Source: Chromera velia (taxonomy: Eukaryota > Sar > Chromeraceae). Taken from it: 40,388 nt of DNA. The translations under genes were made by a program, and so were the position numbers. The stretch is from NCBI GenBank assembly GCA_018398765.1, contig JAHBMJ010000487.1:2313-42700 (forward strand). The letters are read 5' to 3'. A model generated the notes under the pieces. It had not been told where the DNA came from, made no database searches, and saw nothing but the letters and a program-made list of their open reading frames with translations. This document shows positions 11,001-21,612 of the stretch, piece after piece; position 1 is the first letter of the stretch; every line of letters starts with the position of its first letter.

Positions 11001-13781
11001 GGAGGAGGAAGTGATTTTGTGCACGCCCTGTCCCCTCGATGCTGTTCAGGGCCAAACTCCCTCCTTGCCCTCCTCCCGCAGGTCTGACAATCACTTCGCT
11101 CACACCCGTAGCAGCCAGGCAGGTAGACAAGGGACGGGCAGGGAGAGTAGAAGAGAAAGAAACACAGTGGGTGAGAAAGCGGGCAAAGGCGCTCTCCCTC
11201 ACAACGATACTTCTGACAGCAGCCAAAGCTCGTCGTCCACTTGCACTACCCCCAAAACCCGTCTTCTTTTCCGTTTCCTGTGTCTGACCTTTGCCGAATT
11301 TTCTCTTCGTGCAGGACAAGCGCAGTGAAGGCCTGAAACTCCTTCAGCCTGCCTCCGTTGCACGCCCGCAGCAGGTCCAACCGACCCAAAATGCCCCCCC
11401 CACTCTCACGCAGGACGTCCTCCACTTCAGCCAACTGACGCTCCCAACTCAACTGCTGATGACATGGGAGGCACTTGGCGGAAGAAAGCTCAAACACCCG
11501 TCTGCAATCTTCCAGAGAAACCTTCGTCGAAGAGGACGAGGAAGCGGACGCTTCTGCAGTTGCACTTCCCGTCTCTGCGCCTGGCTGTGGGGGGGGAGAC
11601 GGCGGAGACGGAGACGGACAAGGAGGCTTCGCGAGGAGCGCTCCCCCCGTATTCGTCTCGTCATCAGACCCCCCGAGGGGTTTGCAGTTGGAGGCACTCG
11701 CCCCGATCCTCTTCAAAAGAGCCGACAGCCTGGAGTTCCCCGCAGAGTCGCCGGATCCCGTCGCCACACCGTCGGTTCCCGCACCTCCGCCTCTTTCTTT
11801 TCCCCCTGCTCCTGCACACACACACACACACACATACACAGAGGGGCGGAGCACAGGACGAGATAGAGTGACGGAGGACGGGATGTTGATTGGTTTCCTC
11901 AAGCAGGAGGTCAAATCTCACTGAAGCGAAGCAATAAACAAAAAAAAAAGATTGAACTTCGAACGATGCACACACGAGCGTCCCCGAAGACCCACTGTCT
12001 GACCGACCAACCAACCAACCTGCCATAACATCGTCGTCAAACGCAATCCCCTCGGCCCCCTGTCCTCCTGCCTCGCCCCCGGTACCGTTGATTTCCCTCT
12101 CCTCCTCTTTCTCCTTCTCCTCTTTCGATTCTGCTTCGTCGACCTTTCCCGTCTTTCCTGTCTCACCCCCCTCCTCTCCACTGGCGTCTCCTCCCTCCCC
12201 CTCCTTATCCGTCTCCTCTCCTTCTGCCGTCTCCTCCTCTAGTTTCAACATCGGAGCAATAAGCTCAAAGTCCAAACCACTGCGCTCAGACAAACGCCGC
12301 ACGCTGGTCAATGCCGCAGGAGCGGAGTCGACTGGGATGCCCCGAACGACGTTACGGGGCTGCAGGATGTCGGTGCTCACACAGAACAGACAGCAGAGGG
12401 ACTTAAACAGAAGCAGAAGGGTCTTTCGAATCGGTACTACCGACAAGTCTGCAAACGCCTTCGTTGCTTCAAACAGCAAAGTGATCAACAAGGGGGGTGC
12501 GGAAGGGTCAGAGATCCCACCAGACTGAGCACTCCTCGAATTCCCCCCTGACTCCATCAGCAGGTTGAAATCTCTTTCCTCTCCGTGGAGGCTCACATAA
12601 ATGTAAAGAAGATTCAACGCCATGCGAAGCTGACGTGCTAGCATGGCTGGCTCTACGCGGCCCTTCGCTCTCTCCCCTTCATCATCCCCATTGGCGGAGT
12701 CTGCTGACCCTCCCCCCTGCACCCATTCCGTTTGGAGTCTTCCGAAGTGAACTGATAGCTCGGAACCGCTCTCATTCCCATCATCGGAGGGACACGGGGA
12801 GTTAAAATTGGTCTTCAAGGTCGCCCCGGTGTCCCCTTGCGGCCCCCCTTGCTCGATTGCAGTGCGAAGAACAGATTCAAAATATCGGACAAAGCAGGGA
12901 TAAGCACCGTAGTCGGAGAGCAGCTTGGAGTTCAACCGCACCCGTCTCACAAGCTCTTCGGGAGACAGACGAAAATCTCCAGCACTACACCCCAAGGAAA
13001 TGCACTGGAGGGCGCAGGCTGCTTCGTATCTCTGGTCCTGGTTTGTGGTTTCCAGTCTCTCTAAGAGAAGGGGTATGAGGGGGCGGCAGTCAACCAGTGG
13101 GAGCGGGGAAGGGGACGCTGTGCTCACTTGACTCAGAGCGACACTGCTTTTCTCCTGAGACGAAAATCCTTTCCCCTTCGCTCCCGGTTCCCCGTGCTTC
13201 CGAAGAAGCCGGAAAAAGATCACAAGACATGAAACAAAGTCCTTGGGCTCTCCGGCATAGAAAAAGTCATCGAGAAACAAAATGTCACTCAAGGCCGGAT
13301 TCAGAGAAGCCACAGTGTCTGCCTTCCTTGCGCCCCCTTTTCCTCCCTCCCCCCCAGGCAGAGCCTTCAGTCGAGGGGGGGACTCCATCAGACACTCTCT
13401 CAGACGAAAAAGAGAAACGGACAGAGCAGACAAAGAAAAATTAGACACACAGCAAGCACGCGGTGCACGGCCTCTTCACACGCAGCTCTGCCGAACAAAA
13501 AAGGGGAAAGAGGGACGATGCAACTCTGAAGTCGATCACTTCATTTTGAAAGCCGAAAAATCTTCCTCGACCTTTCCGGGTGCGCACATCGCGAAACAGA
13601 GACAAATGATTACGCAGCGCACACCTGCTCTGTGCCACCTGGAGAAGAGTCGGGCAAGCGCGAGAAGACGTTGGAGGATGTTGGAGGTGGGCCTGTCAGG
13701 CCGACAGATCCGATCGACAGAATGTTGAGTGGATCGTCGCGGCGTCTCGCGGCCGCGGCGGCTGACGCACGCGCGCCCCAT
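1..13781 (-). CDS. STRIP1/2 (Far11/FAM40)-like STRIPAK scaffold, giant form, 3' end beyond window
   Basis: STRIP proteins are cytoplasmic scaffolds that hold striatin, PP2A and GCKIII kinases in STRIPAK. Phase-consistent exons (minus): 13781-13639, 13398-12020, 11811-11289, 10613-10553, 10239-10165, 9824-9740, 9499-8141, 7789-7657, 7326-7203, 6966-5206, 4912-4818, 4463-4400, 4094-3997, 3787-3693, 3344 to the edge; 3113 codons so far. The N1221 region includes LLLERLETTNQDQRYEAACA (about residue 167) and PIRKTLLLLFKSLCCLF (about 366). DUF3402 includes ILAAAVAGILLILLKRARYS, ALVVLKYLNQDVIS, then LLRVLYFLTKDSPERIRKYL, VSMKLLKRQMRYLPKKWKQT and NMRTVSSVY, which align almost gap-free with my recollection of human STRIP1. 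The terminal motif AYEEWLHREVL (plus 385-420) matches the family NYDLWLEREVF. Human STRIP1 is about 840 aa; the excess is acidic, Gly- and Ser-rich sequence. The last exon is open from 3344 to 1. Weak points: exon 1 and its ATG at 13781 (an in-frame ATG at 13388 is the alternative), the acceptor at 4912 (4879 also fits) and the long intron 11288-10614. Family assignment is firm. Confidence 0.85.
4986..5017. repeat. (CA)16 microsatellite in a STRIP-gene intron
   Basis: A perfect CA run in the intron before exon 4912-4818 (minus strand). On the coding strand it reads (TG)16 and ends in GAG, so it is near the alternative acceptors of that intron. Confidence 0.95.
11289..13398 (-). other. N1221-domain exons of the STRIP-like gene
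   Basis: Two exons (13398-12020 and 11811-11289) carry the conserved N-terminal STRIP block. It starts with an aromatic and acidic segment (DILFLDDFFYAGEPKDF) in the position of the family's early Tyr/Asp-rich stretch. Armadillo-like helices follow, with PEELVRRVRLNSKLLSDYGA and then the LLITLLFEATKAFADLSVVP helix before the KTLLLLFK signature. After that the frame becomes acidic (Glu/Lys repeats near 12050-12250), as in the family's central linker but longer. The intron between the exons starts with GTTGGTTGGTTGGTCGGTCA and ends in a CA/TG-rich tract plus CAG. Domain assignment is from recalled family sequence. Confidence 0.8.
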
Positions 13782-14120
13782 GCGCGTCCCACGCAAATAA
13801 TTTGTCGCCCTAGCTTAATATTTCCGTGCACGGGCCTTTTATTTTTTTTTTTCTTATGGCCCCCACGCAAATTCTGAGCTGCATGCCCTTTGACAGTGCA
13901 TGCTCAGCAACAAACACCGCATGAGGTCTTCTGACAGTGTCAACCCTCTTTTGATGTATATATGAATGTATTAACAGCGACTTACGCAAAAACGGAAAAT
14001 CGACATACCTAGGCTCCCAGCTTTGCTTCGCAGTTGGCCTTGCGGTGAGCAGCAGTGAGTTTCTTTCCACAGTCTGACAGCGATTCAAGCCCAAGCACGT
14101 TTCATTGATTGTATCGAACA
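13782..14120. promoter_or_regulatory. Divergent promoter between STRIP-like and calpain-like genes
   Basis: The 339 bp between the two predicted start codons must serve both genes if both starts are right. It holds two direct copies of CCCACGCAAAT (13788-13798 and 13862-13872), a related TTACGCAAAAACG at about 13982, GCATGC-containing sequences near 13881 and 13900, and a T-rich run at about 13840-13855. No clear TATA box is placed at a fixed distance from either start. The function is inferred from position only. Confidence 0.45.
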
Positions 14121-17100
14121 ATGTCGGACAGTGCCGCCCCGCCACCGGGCATCGGGATTCCTCTCGAGAGCATTGATGAGCTGAAACGCAAATTTGTCCT
14201 TACCTCGACACTTCCCCAGAAACTGGATGAATTGAAAGCGCTTGAACAAGCAAAGCAACGCCAGCAGGCCAAAGCAGACAAACTCAGGTCAGACATTTTC
14301 GTTTATCCACATGCATGTATGTGTGCATGTGTCCCTTTTTGTCCAACGATCCCGCCTGTACCTCATCTGTACATCTGTGTGCAGTTCGGAGATCAACAAC
14401 CTCCTCTGTGCTACCGGAGTTCCCCTCAGTGCATTCCTGAATGCAAAAGACCCACGCAAGCCACCGGGCTCTTTCCAGATTATGTCAGTGAGTCAACCGG
14501 CAAGTATATGTATATATCCGTGTGCATCCTCACGAAGAAGTGAATCCGGAATCAGGAAATTTTTCTCAGCAGAAGCATATGGGCTGTCAGATACAAAAGG
14601 CAAAAGCAAACTGAGTGAGTGGGAGAGAAAGCCGCTGTAACATTGAGCGGAAAGCTTGGAGCATTAATATTCGTTTGCACGCATTCTGAATTAAGCACGT
14701 CATTGAGGCTATTGACACCGATTATCTAAGCTTTCAGGCTGCTGTTTCATTCCTTTGGTGCGCGTTTATGTCAATCGAAGCGATAATTGCGCATCTGCCA
14801 GGCTGGAAACTCGAACATGCAACCCTTTAATTTTTGCCGTCCAAGAAACGAAGAGTCCCCGTCCAATCCGGGATTCTCCCAATGCAGTTACCTCCCGCTT
14901 CTCCAGCACGTGTTCAGGCAAGTATTGAAGGATTGGGACACAGAACATGACTGACTGACTGACTGACTGACTGACTGACTGACTGACTGACTGAATGAAT
15001 GAATGAATGAATGAATGAATGAATTGAATGAATGAATGAATGAATGAATGAATGAATGAATGAAAGAAAGAAAGAAAGAAAGAATGAATGAATGAATGAA
15101 TAAATGAATGAATGAGTGAATGAGTGAATGAGTGAATGAGTGAATGAGTGAATGAATGAATGAATGAATGAATGAATGCAAGAATGCAGACAGAGCGCAT
15201 CGGAGGGAGACGGCGAGTACTCCCGACTTTCAGAGGACGTCAACGGGAGACCTGCCTACAGCAACAAGCAGGGACTCGCCTTCTGGTGGGTTCAAAAGGG
15301 GGGAAGAAACAGAGTCTCGCTGCCGATTCTGTGCAGGCTCCAGAAGGCATATGATTACTTAAATTGAATTTTCCTTCTCTACATCATTCGCACGAGGCTC
15401 GAACTGCGTCAGCTTTCCTTCCTTGTTTCTCTCTTGGGCTGTTCATGTATCGTCTCTTTGTGCCTCTTTGAATTGCTCTTCCACAGACACACCAATCCCT
15501 CCCTTCCCCTTCTGTCAGGTTCGATAAAGACCAGGACAGATGGGTGATGGGCCTCCAGGTTGGCGTCCCCCGTTCCCTCATCTGCAGCTGTGCAGACCCC
15601 CTCGCACTCTCCCCCCCCGACTGCGCCCCTTCAGAGTGGACCGACAGAAACGGAAACAAAATTGACGACATGAGAATGCTCAGACCCATCAACGAAGACG
15701 AAGGGGAGCCCACCGGAGAAGAAGAGAAAAACGAAGAAGGAGAACCGGAATCCACCGTCACACCGGCAGACACCAAGCCGCCGGCAGAACCTGCCGCTGC
15801 CTCCAAAGCCTTACCGCCCGCAGACGCTCCGCCAGAGACAAAGAAACCGGCAGAAGAGGCCAAGCCGGAACCCTCCGCCGCCCCTAAGCCCACACCGCCC
15901 GCAGACACTCCGCCAGAGACAAAGAAGCCGGCAGAGGAAGCTAAGCCGGAACCCCCCGCCGCCCCTAAGCCCACACCGCCCGCAGACGCTCCGCCAGAGA
16001 CAAAGAAGCCGACAGAAGAGGCCAAGCCGGAACCCCCCGCCGCCCCTAAGCCCACACCGCCCGCAGACGCTCCGCCAGAGACAAAGAAACCGGCAGAGGA
16101 AGCTAAGCCGGAACCCCCCGCCGCCCCTAAGCCCACACCGCCCGCAGACGCTCCGCCAGAGACAAAGAAGCCGACAGAGGAGGCCAAGCCGGAACTTCCC
16201 GCCGCCCCTGAGCCCACACCGCCCGCAGACGCTCCGCCAGAGACAAAGAAGCCGGCAGAGAAAAACAAACCAGAAGCTTCCACTCCACCCAAAGCCCCCC
16301 CCCCACCAGAATTCGAAGGTACGTGAAAAGCAAAATGGGTTTTTCATATTCCTCCATCGCCTTGCTTTTTTTTGTGGCAAAAAGCGTCGCTCCTCTTGCT
16401 ATTATTTGAATGATTTCTTTTGAGTGCTCCTCTCTATTTCCTTCCCCTGCTCACCATTCCAATCACGCTTTCCCTGCATGGCTCCTCCTTCCGTCTCCAT
16501 CCACCCTGCATGCACACGCGTCCAGAAAGATGCATCAAACCTGCATGCATATTCATTCTCCCTTCCGAAATCCTCCCTCTTCCCCCTCGCTGCCTGCAGA
16601 CACAGACTTCCCTGCAAAGAACGTCTCTCTAGGCGACAACCTCCTCCAAAGGGCAGAGAAAATCGCAGCCATCCCGCCGAATCAGTGGGAGTGGTCCGAC
16701 CAGCCCGCAGTCGCCACAGGGGACGCCGACCAAAAGTTTCTGGCCCAAATTCGTCCCACAGACGTTCCCACGGACTCCGCACAGATCCTACAGGCAAGCT
16801 GGCTGACCTCTGCCATGACGGCCATGGCGGAGTTTCCTGCCAGTGTCCGATCCAAGTTGTTCCAGAAAGGAGCAGATGAACCCCTCAGCAAGGAGGGAAA
16901 GTCAGTCGATCTAACAATCTGTTTGTCTCTTCTTCTCCCCTTCTGGCAGTCTTTCCGTTGTCAGGCTGTAAATGGTTCATTCAGTCCATGAGATGAGCAA
17001 ATGAGCGATTGAATGTCCGTCCGGTCTGCTGCATGTCCCTTCGGGTCAATTTGCCCAAGAAGACCAATCATACATTGCGGACACACAGAAGCAAACAGCT

Positions 17101-18804
17101 GCATGTTCATGCAGGCATACCATGCATAGAGAGAAGAGAGTGTCTGCATGCATGCGATATTAATAGTTAGTGCCTCGGGTCATCGGAGGGCATCCGATTT
17201 CTCCAGCAGAGAGAGATCCAAAGAGAGAGTAGCCCTGAAAGAGTGAACAGTCTTCCAGAGAGCCATCTGTAGGCAGACAATTAACTGAATCTTTCTCTCT
17301 CTTTTACCTTGCTTTGCAGGTACACAGTGCGTCTGTTCAACCTTTTGAAATTTGAATTCGAGACAGTGGTCATCGACGACCAGCTGCCGGTCGATTTGAA
17401 GACGAATGTTCCTCTGGGAGGAAAGGGCGAGGTGTGGGCCCACTTGGTTCTCAAGGCTGCTGCGAAGATGGCAGGCACCTACGGGGCGCTACAAGGTCCT
17501 CAGGCTCTGTTTCCGAAAGGAATGGCCATGCTGATAGGCACAGAGACGGACACAGTGCTGTTGGAGCGGTATGTGATTAATCACAACGCCGCCGCCGCAG
17601 CCATCAAAAATGGACCTAGAGACAAGAAGGAGGCAGGAGAGGAAGGGAAAGCTGAGCAGAGATGGGTGAAACAGGATGTGTATTTCCAGAACCCCGGTGC
17701 AGGGGCTGACGCTCCAAAAACGTTGGAGGAGATCCGGTCCAAATCCAGATCTGCAAAATCAAAGGGACCGTCCTCGTCTGAACTCTTCAAACAACTGGAG
17801 CACTATGACTCCAAAGACTTCCCCATGGCTGCCTCGATGGCAGCTCCGCAAACCACCATCCTCCCACCCACCGCCCCCCCCTCTTCAATCAATCTGACAG
17901 CAGTCGAGGAAGGCGACGCCAGCCCAGCTCCAGCCCCACCTGCCCCCCCCTCAACAGAGTCAAAGGTTGTGATTCCTGTGAAAGAAGCGGGAGGCAAAGA
18001 AGGCGATACCAAACTGAAAGAGTGAGTGCGTAAACTAGTCTACAACATTTCTCCTGTCTTTTACAGTTGACTCTGGAGAGACCATTTCATGCATTCTTTT
18101 CCGTTTCCGTTCTTGTCCTTCATACTGATGATAGAGAAGTGTATTCGGTTCTGCTGCATTATCTTTCTTCTTTCGGGCTTGACGATTCTATGTGCTTGAC
18201 TGTCGTCTACTTTGCTCAGGTATTCTCGGGCTGAATCACTAGAGCTCAATTTAATTGTACCCCGACCTGTCTCTTGTTCCCACTCTGTCAACGCTTCTGC
18301 ATTGGAGTGGCACTTTCAACTTCTTCTTTTCAATCCCTCTCTCTCTGTGGTGCTCCCTTGTTGCCTGAGCCGGCATTTCGGTGGGACTTCAAGGACCTAG
18401 CACGACCGCATTCCATATGCCTGTGTGTGTGCATGTATGTGTGGTTCCTCTATGTGTGCAGAATTTCTCTCCGAACGATCCTCTTCCCCGACTGCGCGTA
18501 CTCTCTGGTGGGTCTGATCCCTCTGAAGAGACGGGAAGACGAAAAGTACCGAGGGGGGCTGATGCTTCTGAGGGGCCCTCTGCGGGGAGTGTGGAGGGGG
18601 CCCTGGAGTCTGGAGAGCGAGGAGTGGAAGGCACATGCGGGGCTGCAGGAGGAGGTGGAGAAGAGGGTCAAGGGGTGGTTGAACGATCCGGAATGGACTC
18701 TGAAGAGTTCGCAGGAGGGAGACGGCACGCTCCGCGTGTCCATGGCAGAGTTCGAACAGGCCTTCGACAAGATCGATGTCTTCCCCGTCACTCTCGAGAA
18801 ATGA
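14121..18804 (+). CDS. Calpain-like protein, predicted catalytically inactive
   Basis: Exons: 14121-14287, 14385-14487, 15194-15285, 15519-16318, 16600-16900, 17320-18021, 18220-18306, 18462-18804. All phases agree and the model gives 864 aa. The N-terminus (MSDSAAPPPGIGIP) leads into a helical LDELKALEQAKQRQQAKADK segment. A small module with VNGRPAYS and FDKDQDRWVMGLQ (residues 107-135) crosses an exon join. Six 27-residue Pro/Glu/Lys repeats follow, then a calpain CysPc-type fold starting at TDTDFPAKNVSLGDNL (about 388). YTVRLFNLLKFEFETVVIDD and VWAHLVLKAAAKMAGTYGAL match the calpain strand and helix around the VDDRLP and LLEKAYAK regions. The catalytic positions read QASWL (Ser454 for Cys), DCAYSLVG (Cys762 for His) and LRGPLRGVW (Gly789 for Asn). 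There is no EF-hand or C2-like C-terminal domain; the protein ends at a TGA after SMAEFEQAFDKIDVFPVTLE. A regulatory or scaffold role is inferred. The 18306 donor is the least certain join. Confidence 0.8.
14948..15178 (+). repeat. Compound tetranucleotide array in a calpain-gene intron
   Basis: The array is 231 bp of four-base units that change one base at a time: (TGAC)n, (TGAA)n, a GAAA block, (GAAT)n, alternating GAGT/GAAT, then (GAAT)n. It lies in the intron after exon 2 and stops about 15 bp before the predicted 3' splice site at 15193/15194. The sequence upstream of that acceptor is therefore purine-rich, with no pyrimidine tract. Long HSFIHSF-type reading frames on the minus strand are translations of this array, not genes. 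Confidence 0.95.
15818..16270 (+). repeat. 81-bp coding tandem repeat (six copies of 27 aa) in the calpain-like gene
   Basis: The unit encodes PPADAPPETKKPAEEAKPEP plus PAAPKPT. CAGAC(G/A)CTCCGCCAGAGACA recurs every 81 bp (15821, 15902, 15983 and onward). Six copies carry PPETKKP; copies alternate between PAEEA and PTEEA, and the last degrades to PAEKN. It probably forms an extended, highly charged linker between the N-terminal module and the calpain fold. Confidence 0.9.
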
Positions 18805-19777
18805 GGAGAGAAGAGGAAAGAAGAGGAGAGGAAAGAGTGAAAAATAAGAGGACGAGAAGAGAGGGCTTATAGAAAGAGGAAGAGAGAGAAAATTGGACGG
18901 GCACTCGAAGTTCAGGGATGCAACAGTCAAACAGTTGTTGTGAAATGCATAGAATGCGTGTATGTGTCGTTTTCCTCTGCTGGAGTTTTTTAACTGACTC
19001 CTCATTCCCTTTGTATCCCTTTGTCTTTCTGTAAATGACCTCCATAGACCCGTACATCTTCGATTTGACAGTCCTTTTGAAGGCAGCCAGATCGATTCAT
19101 TCTGTTTTGAACTGTTCTATTTCTTTGCATGGGTGGTGGCCTAAGTACAGGCAGGAAAGGCGGTGCTCGGTTTCTTACGTATCAAATTCCGTTATTCTAA
19201 AAAATTAGCTAATCCTCAGAAACATAATAATGACGGTATAAATGAACGATTTGCCGACTGAATATAGCAATTGCTGGGGCAATTTACCAAAAATATATAT
19301 TTTTTTAATACGTATGAAAATCCGTATGAAGAGACTCGGAAGAATTTCAAAGACGTAAATATAAATTTTCCTGGTAAATCTCACTTAGCTCTCTAATAGA
19401 TCTAGTCATAGATTTCACTGTTTATATTAAAAAATCATCATTTACTTTGGTATATCGGTAGCGGTGTGCAGTAAAAACCACAAAAAAACACTAAATAGCC
19501 CTTAAAATGGAAAAATATAGAAGCCAGTGTGCAAAGATTTGGAGACTGAAAAAAAATACAATAAACAGAAACTGAGCAACAAAACTAGACTTAGCAAAGT
19601 CATATTTGTTGCTTAATAAGCCTTAACTAGGGCGGAACATATCAATCAATCAATCAATCAATCAATCAATTGTATGAATTTAAGCTGAGCTTATAAATTA
19701 ATTGTTGCTGCTAGTTTTTATCATAAAAATTAAATTTAGGAAATGAAACAATAAATCTTAGTTTTAAGTTCATTAAG
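18805..19777. other. 3' flank of the calpain-like gene and start of AT-rich island
   Basis: After the stop come about 330 bp of ordinary composition. From about 19140 the sequence turns strongly AT-rich, with homopolymer A and T runs and no reading frame of note. A (ATCA)n microsatellite occupies 19641-19670. I see no gene here. Confidence 0.7.
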
Positions 19778-19981
19778 CTAGGCTCCCCATACGTAAAAAA
19801 ATAAAAAAGTTAATTACCCAAAAGCACTTTTACTTTTTATTTTTTTATTTATTTTTTTGAAGCAAACACTTCAAGTTTGAAGCTCAAAGCTCAGCTGACG
19901 CACAAAAATAATAATAAAAAAAAACTAATTCAGGTTTTGACACCCAATTATTTATTTTTTTTTTACGTATGGGGAGCCTAG
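19778..19981. mobile_element. 204-bp non-autonomous inverted-repeat transposon (MITE), hAT-like by target-site length
   Basis: The element begins CTAGGCTCCCCATACGTAAA and ends with its inverse TTTACGTATGGGGAGCCTAG; the inverted repeats extend to about 25 bp into A/T runs. It is flanked by perfect 8-bp direct repeats TCATTAAG at 19770-19777 and 19982-19989. It has no coding capacity. The 8-bp duplication is typical of the hAT superfamily, but other superfamilies can also give 8 bp, so the family is inferred. The clean duplications suggest a fairly recent insertion. Confidence 0.88.
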
Positions 19982-19989
19982 TCATTAAG

Positions 19990-20383
19990 TACCAAGCTAA
20001 GTACCAAAAAGAAAAAAAAAGTAGTCACGATGCAATAAAATAGTTGAAGCTTTATATTAATTGATGGCTTTAATTTGATGCACGTTCTGACTACCTTATG
20101 TATCAAAAGTTAAAAAAAAGATGCAATTTCTGAGTATTTGACGTACATATATTAAATGATATAATTGATCTGATCTGATCTGCAAATGATCTGCAACTTG
20201 AAGTCACTACGGCAGCAAGAACATTCAAAGATGATAGGATAAGAGTTTGGAGGTCAGTCGACTGACGAAAAGGAAATTGAATGTCGGGAAAAGAGAGAGA
20301 AACTCAGTCCTGTCTCACTTAGAACTGACTGACTGACTGATCGACTTCGATGACAGACAAATGCAGAAACTAAACAAACATAC
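19990..20383. other. AT-rich island, right part
   Basis: AT-rich sequence continues to about 20170, then returns to ordinary composition with TGATCTGATCTGATCTGC direct repeats (about 20166-20185) and a (GACT)n run near 20324-20340. No gene is seen here, although a further kinase-B exon past the donor at 20384 cannot be excluded. Confidence 0.55.
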
Positions 20384-21024
20384 CTATACACAAGAGAGGT
20401 CCCCTTCTTCCTGTCCTGATGATCTCCTCAGGGTCGGATTGCTTTTGTTCCCTGCACAAGGGAGAAAGAAAGAACAGTTTTAGCTAGAAAAAGCGGGGCT
20501 CTGATTGAATTCAATTCTCCGGGGACTCTTCACCTCTTGCGAGTACTCTCTGTAGTCGACGAAATCAATGGAAGCCATCACCATGCAGTCATTGAATTTA
20601 TTCTCCTTTAAGTATCAAATCCTTTCTTTCCTCATGCATGACCTGCCTACGTCGCTCTCTCTGCTTTCCATGCCTCCGCACTACATGCTTCTTCTTCATT
20701 CAACCTGGTGAGCTGCTCGGTGTCCGAGATTTGCATCCTACTGAAGTTTTCTGATTGAGACAAACCGAGAAACAGGCAGGCAAGAGAACACGCAGACAGG
20801 TATACAAAGCTGCTACCCTCCTTGTCGTCCCTCGACAGAATGTCTCCCTCACGTCCTTTGATCGAACACTTGCTTTCTCTATAGTATGCTTTCATTACCC
20901 TCTTTAGAAAACAAGACACTGTGCCTTTCCCTGTTCGTTTCTCCAAGCAAGTGTAACTCTGAATATGGTACGTCAAAAGAAAACTTTCTCCTTCAATCCT
21001 TTACCCCGCTGTGATGGTTGACCA

Positions 21025-21081
21025 GTGTGTGTGTCTGTGTGTCTGTGTGTGTGTGTGTATGTGTGTGTATGTGTATGTGTA

Positions 21082-21116
<35 letters not shown>

Positions 21117-21117
21117 T

Positions 21118-21165
<48 letters not shown>

Positions 21166-21184
21166 TGTGAGAGAGAGAGAGAGA
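21025..21184. repeat. (GT)n/(GA)n microsatellite
   Basis: About 145 bp of GT repeats interrupted by TATG and TCT variants, then a short GA run. It lies between the copy B catalytic-loop segment and its DFG-like exon. Reading frames through it are artefacts. Confidence 0.95.
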
Positions 21185-21564
21185 ACTAACGACTGAGACA
21201 CTGACCATGTCTGATTCTAGAGTTTTCACTTGTGACTCTGTATAGCTCGGCAACCCTTAAAAAGACCCGTTGTAAAGACCCATTGTTTGCCCTTTGTCTC
21301 CCAGGCCCCTGTGAAGCTCGTAAAAAAATCAATCCCCCCTCTTTCTTTCTTGCTTTCTCTCAAGCATACATGCTTATATGCAAAGAGTATGCCGTACTGT
21401 CAGACTCGACAAGGCTACAGAGATCTCTGTCAAAACAGGATCAATCTGCAGCTCCATTATTCCTCGCTTCGTCTTGATCTATCAAGAAGAGTGATCGACC
21501 CGGGAACTGATCGAAAGTCGCCAATGCATGGAAAGTGACTGCCCTACCGAGTTGTTGTGAGACG

Positions 21565-21566
<2 letters not shown>

Positions 21567-21611
<45 letters not shown>

Positions 21612-21612
21612 A

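Noticed and set aside
10777-11319. Possible extra STRIP exons around 11090 (PAGGGQGGSLALNSIEG) and 10945
   Set aside because: The exons at 11289 and 10613 already join in phase, and no convincing donor follows the 11090 segment. An alternative exon cannot be excluded.
14766-15243. Several long minus-strand frames of HSFIHSF-type repeats
   Set aside because: They are translations of the GAAT/GACT microsatellite in all three frames, with no unique sequence around them.
15384-16292. A 302-codon minus-strand frame opposite the calpain-like gene
   Set aside because: It is the antisense of the 81-bp coding repeat (Gly/Ala/Ser-rich shadow). The plus frame has family motifs and phase-matched exons.
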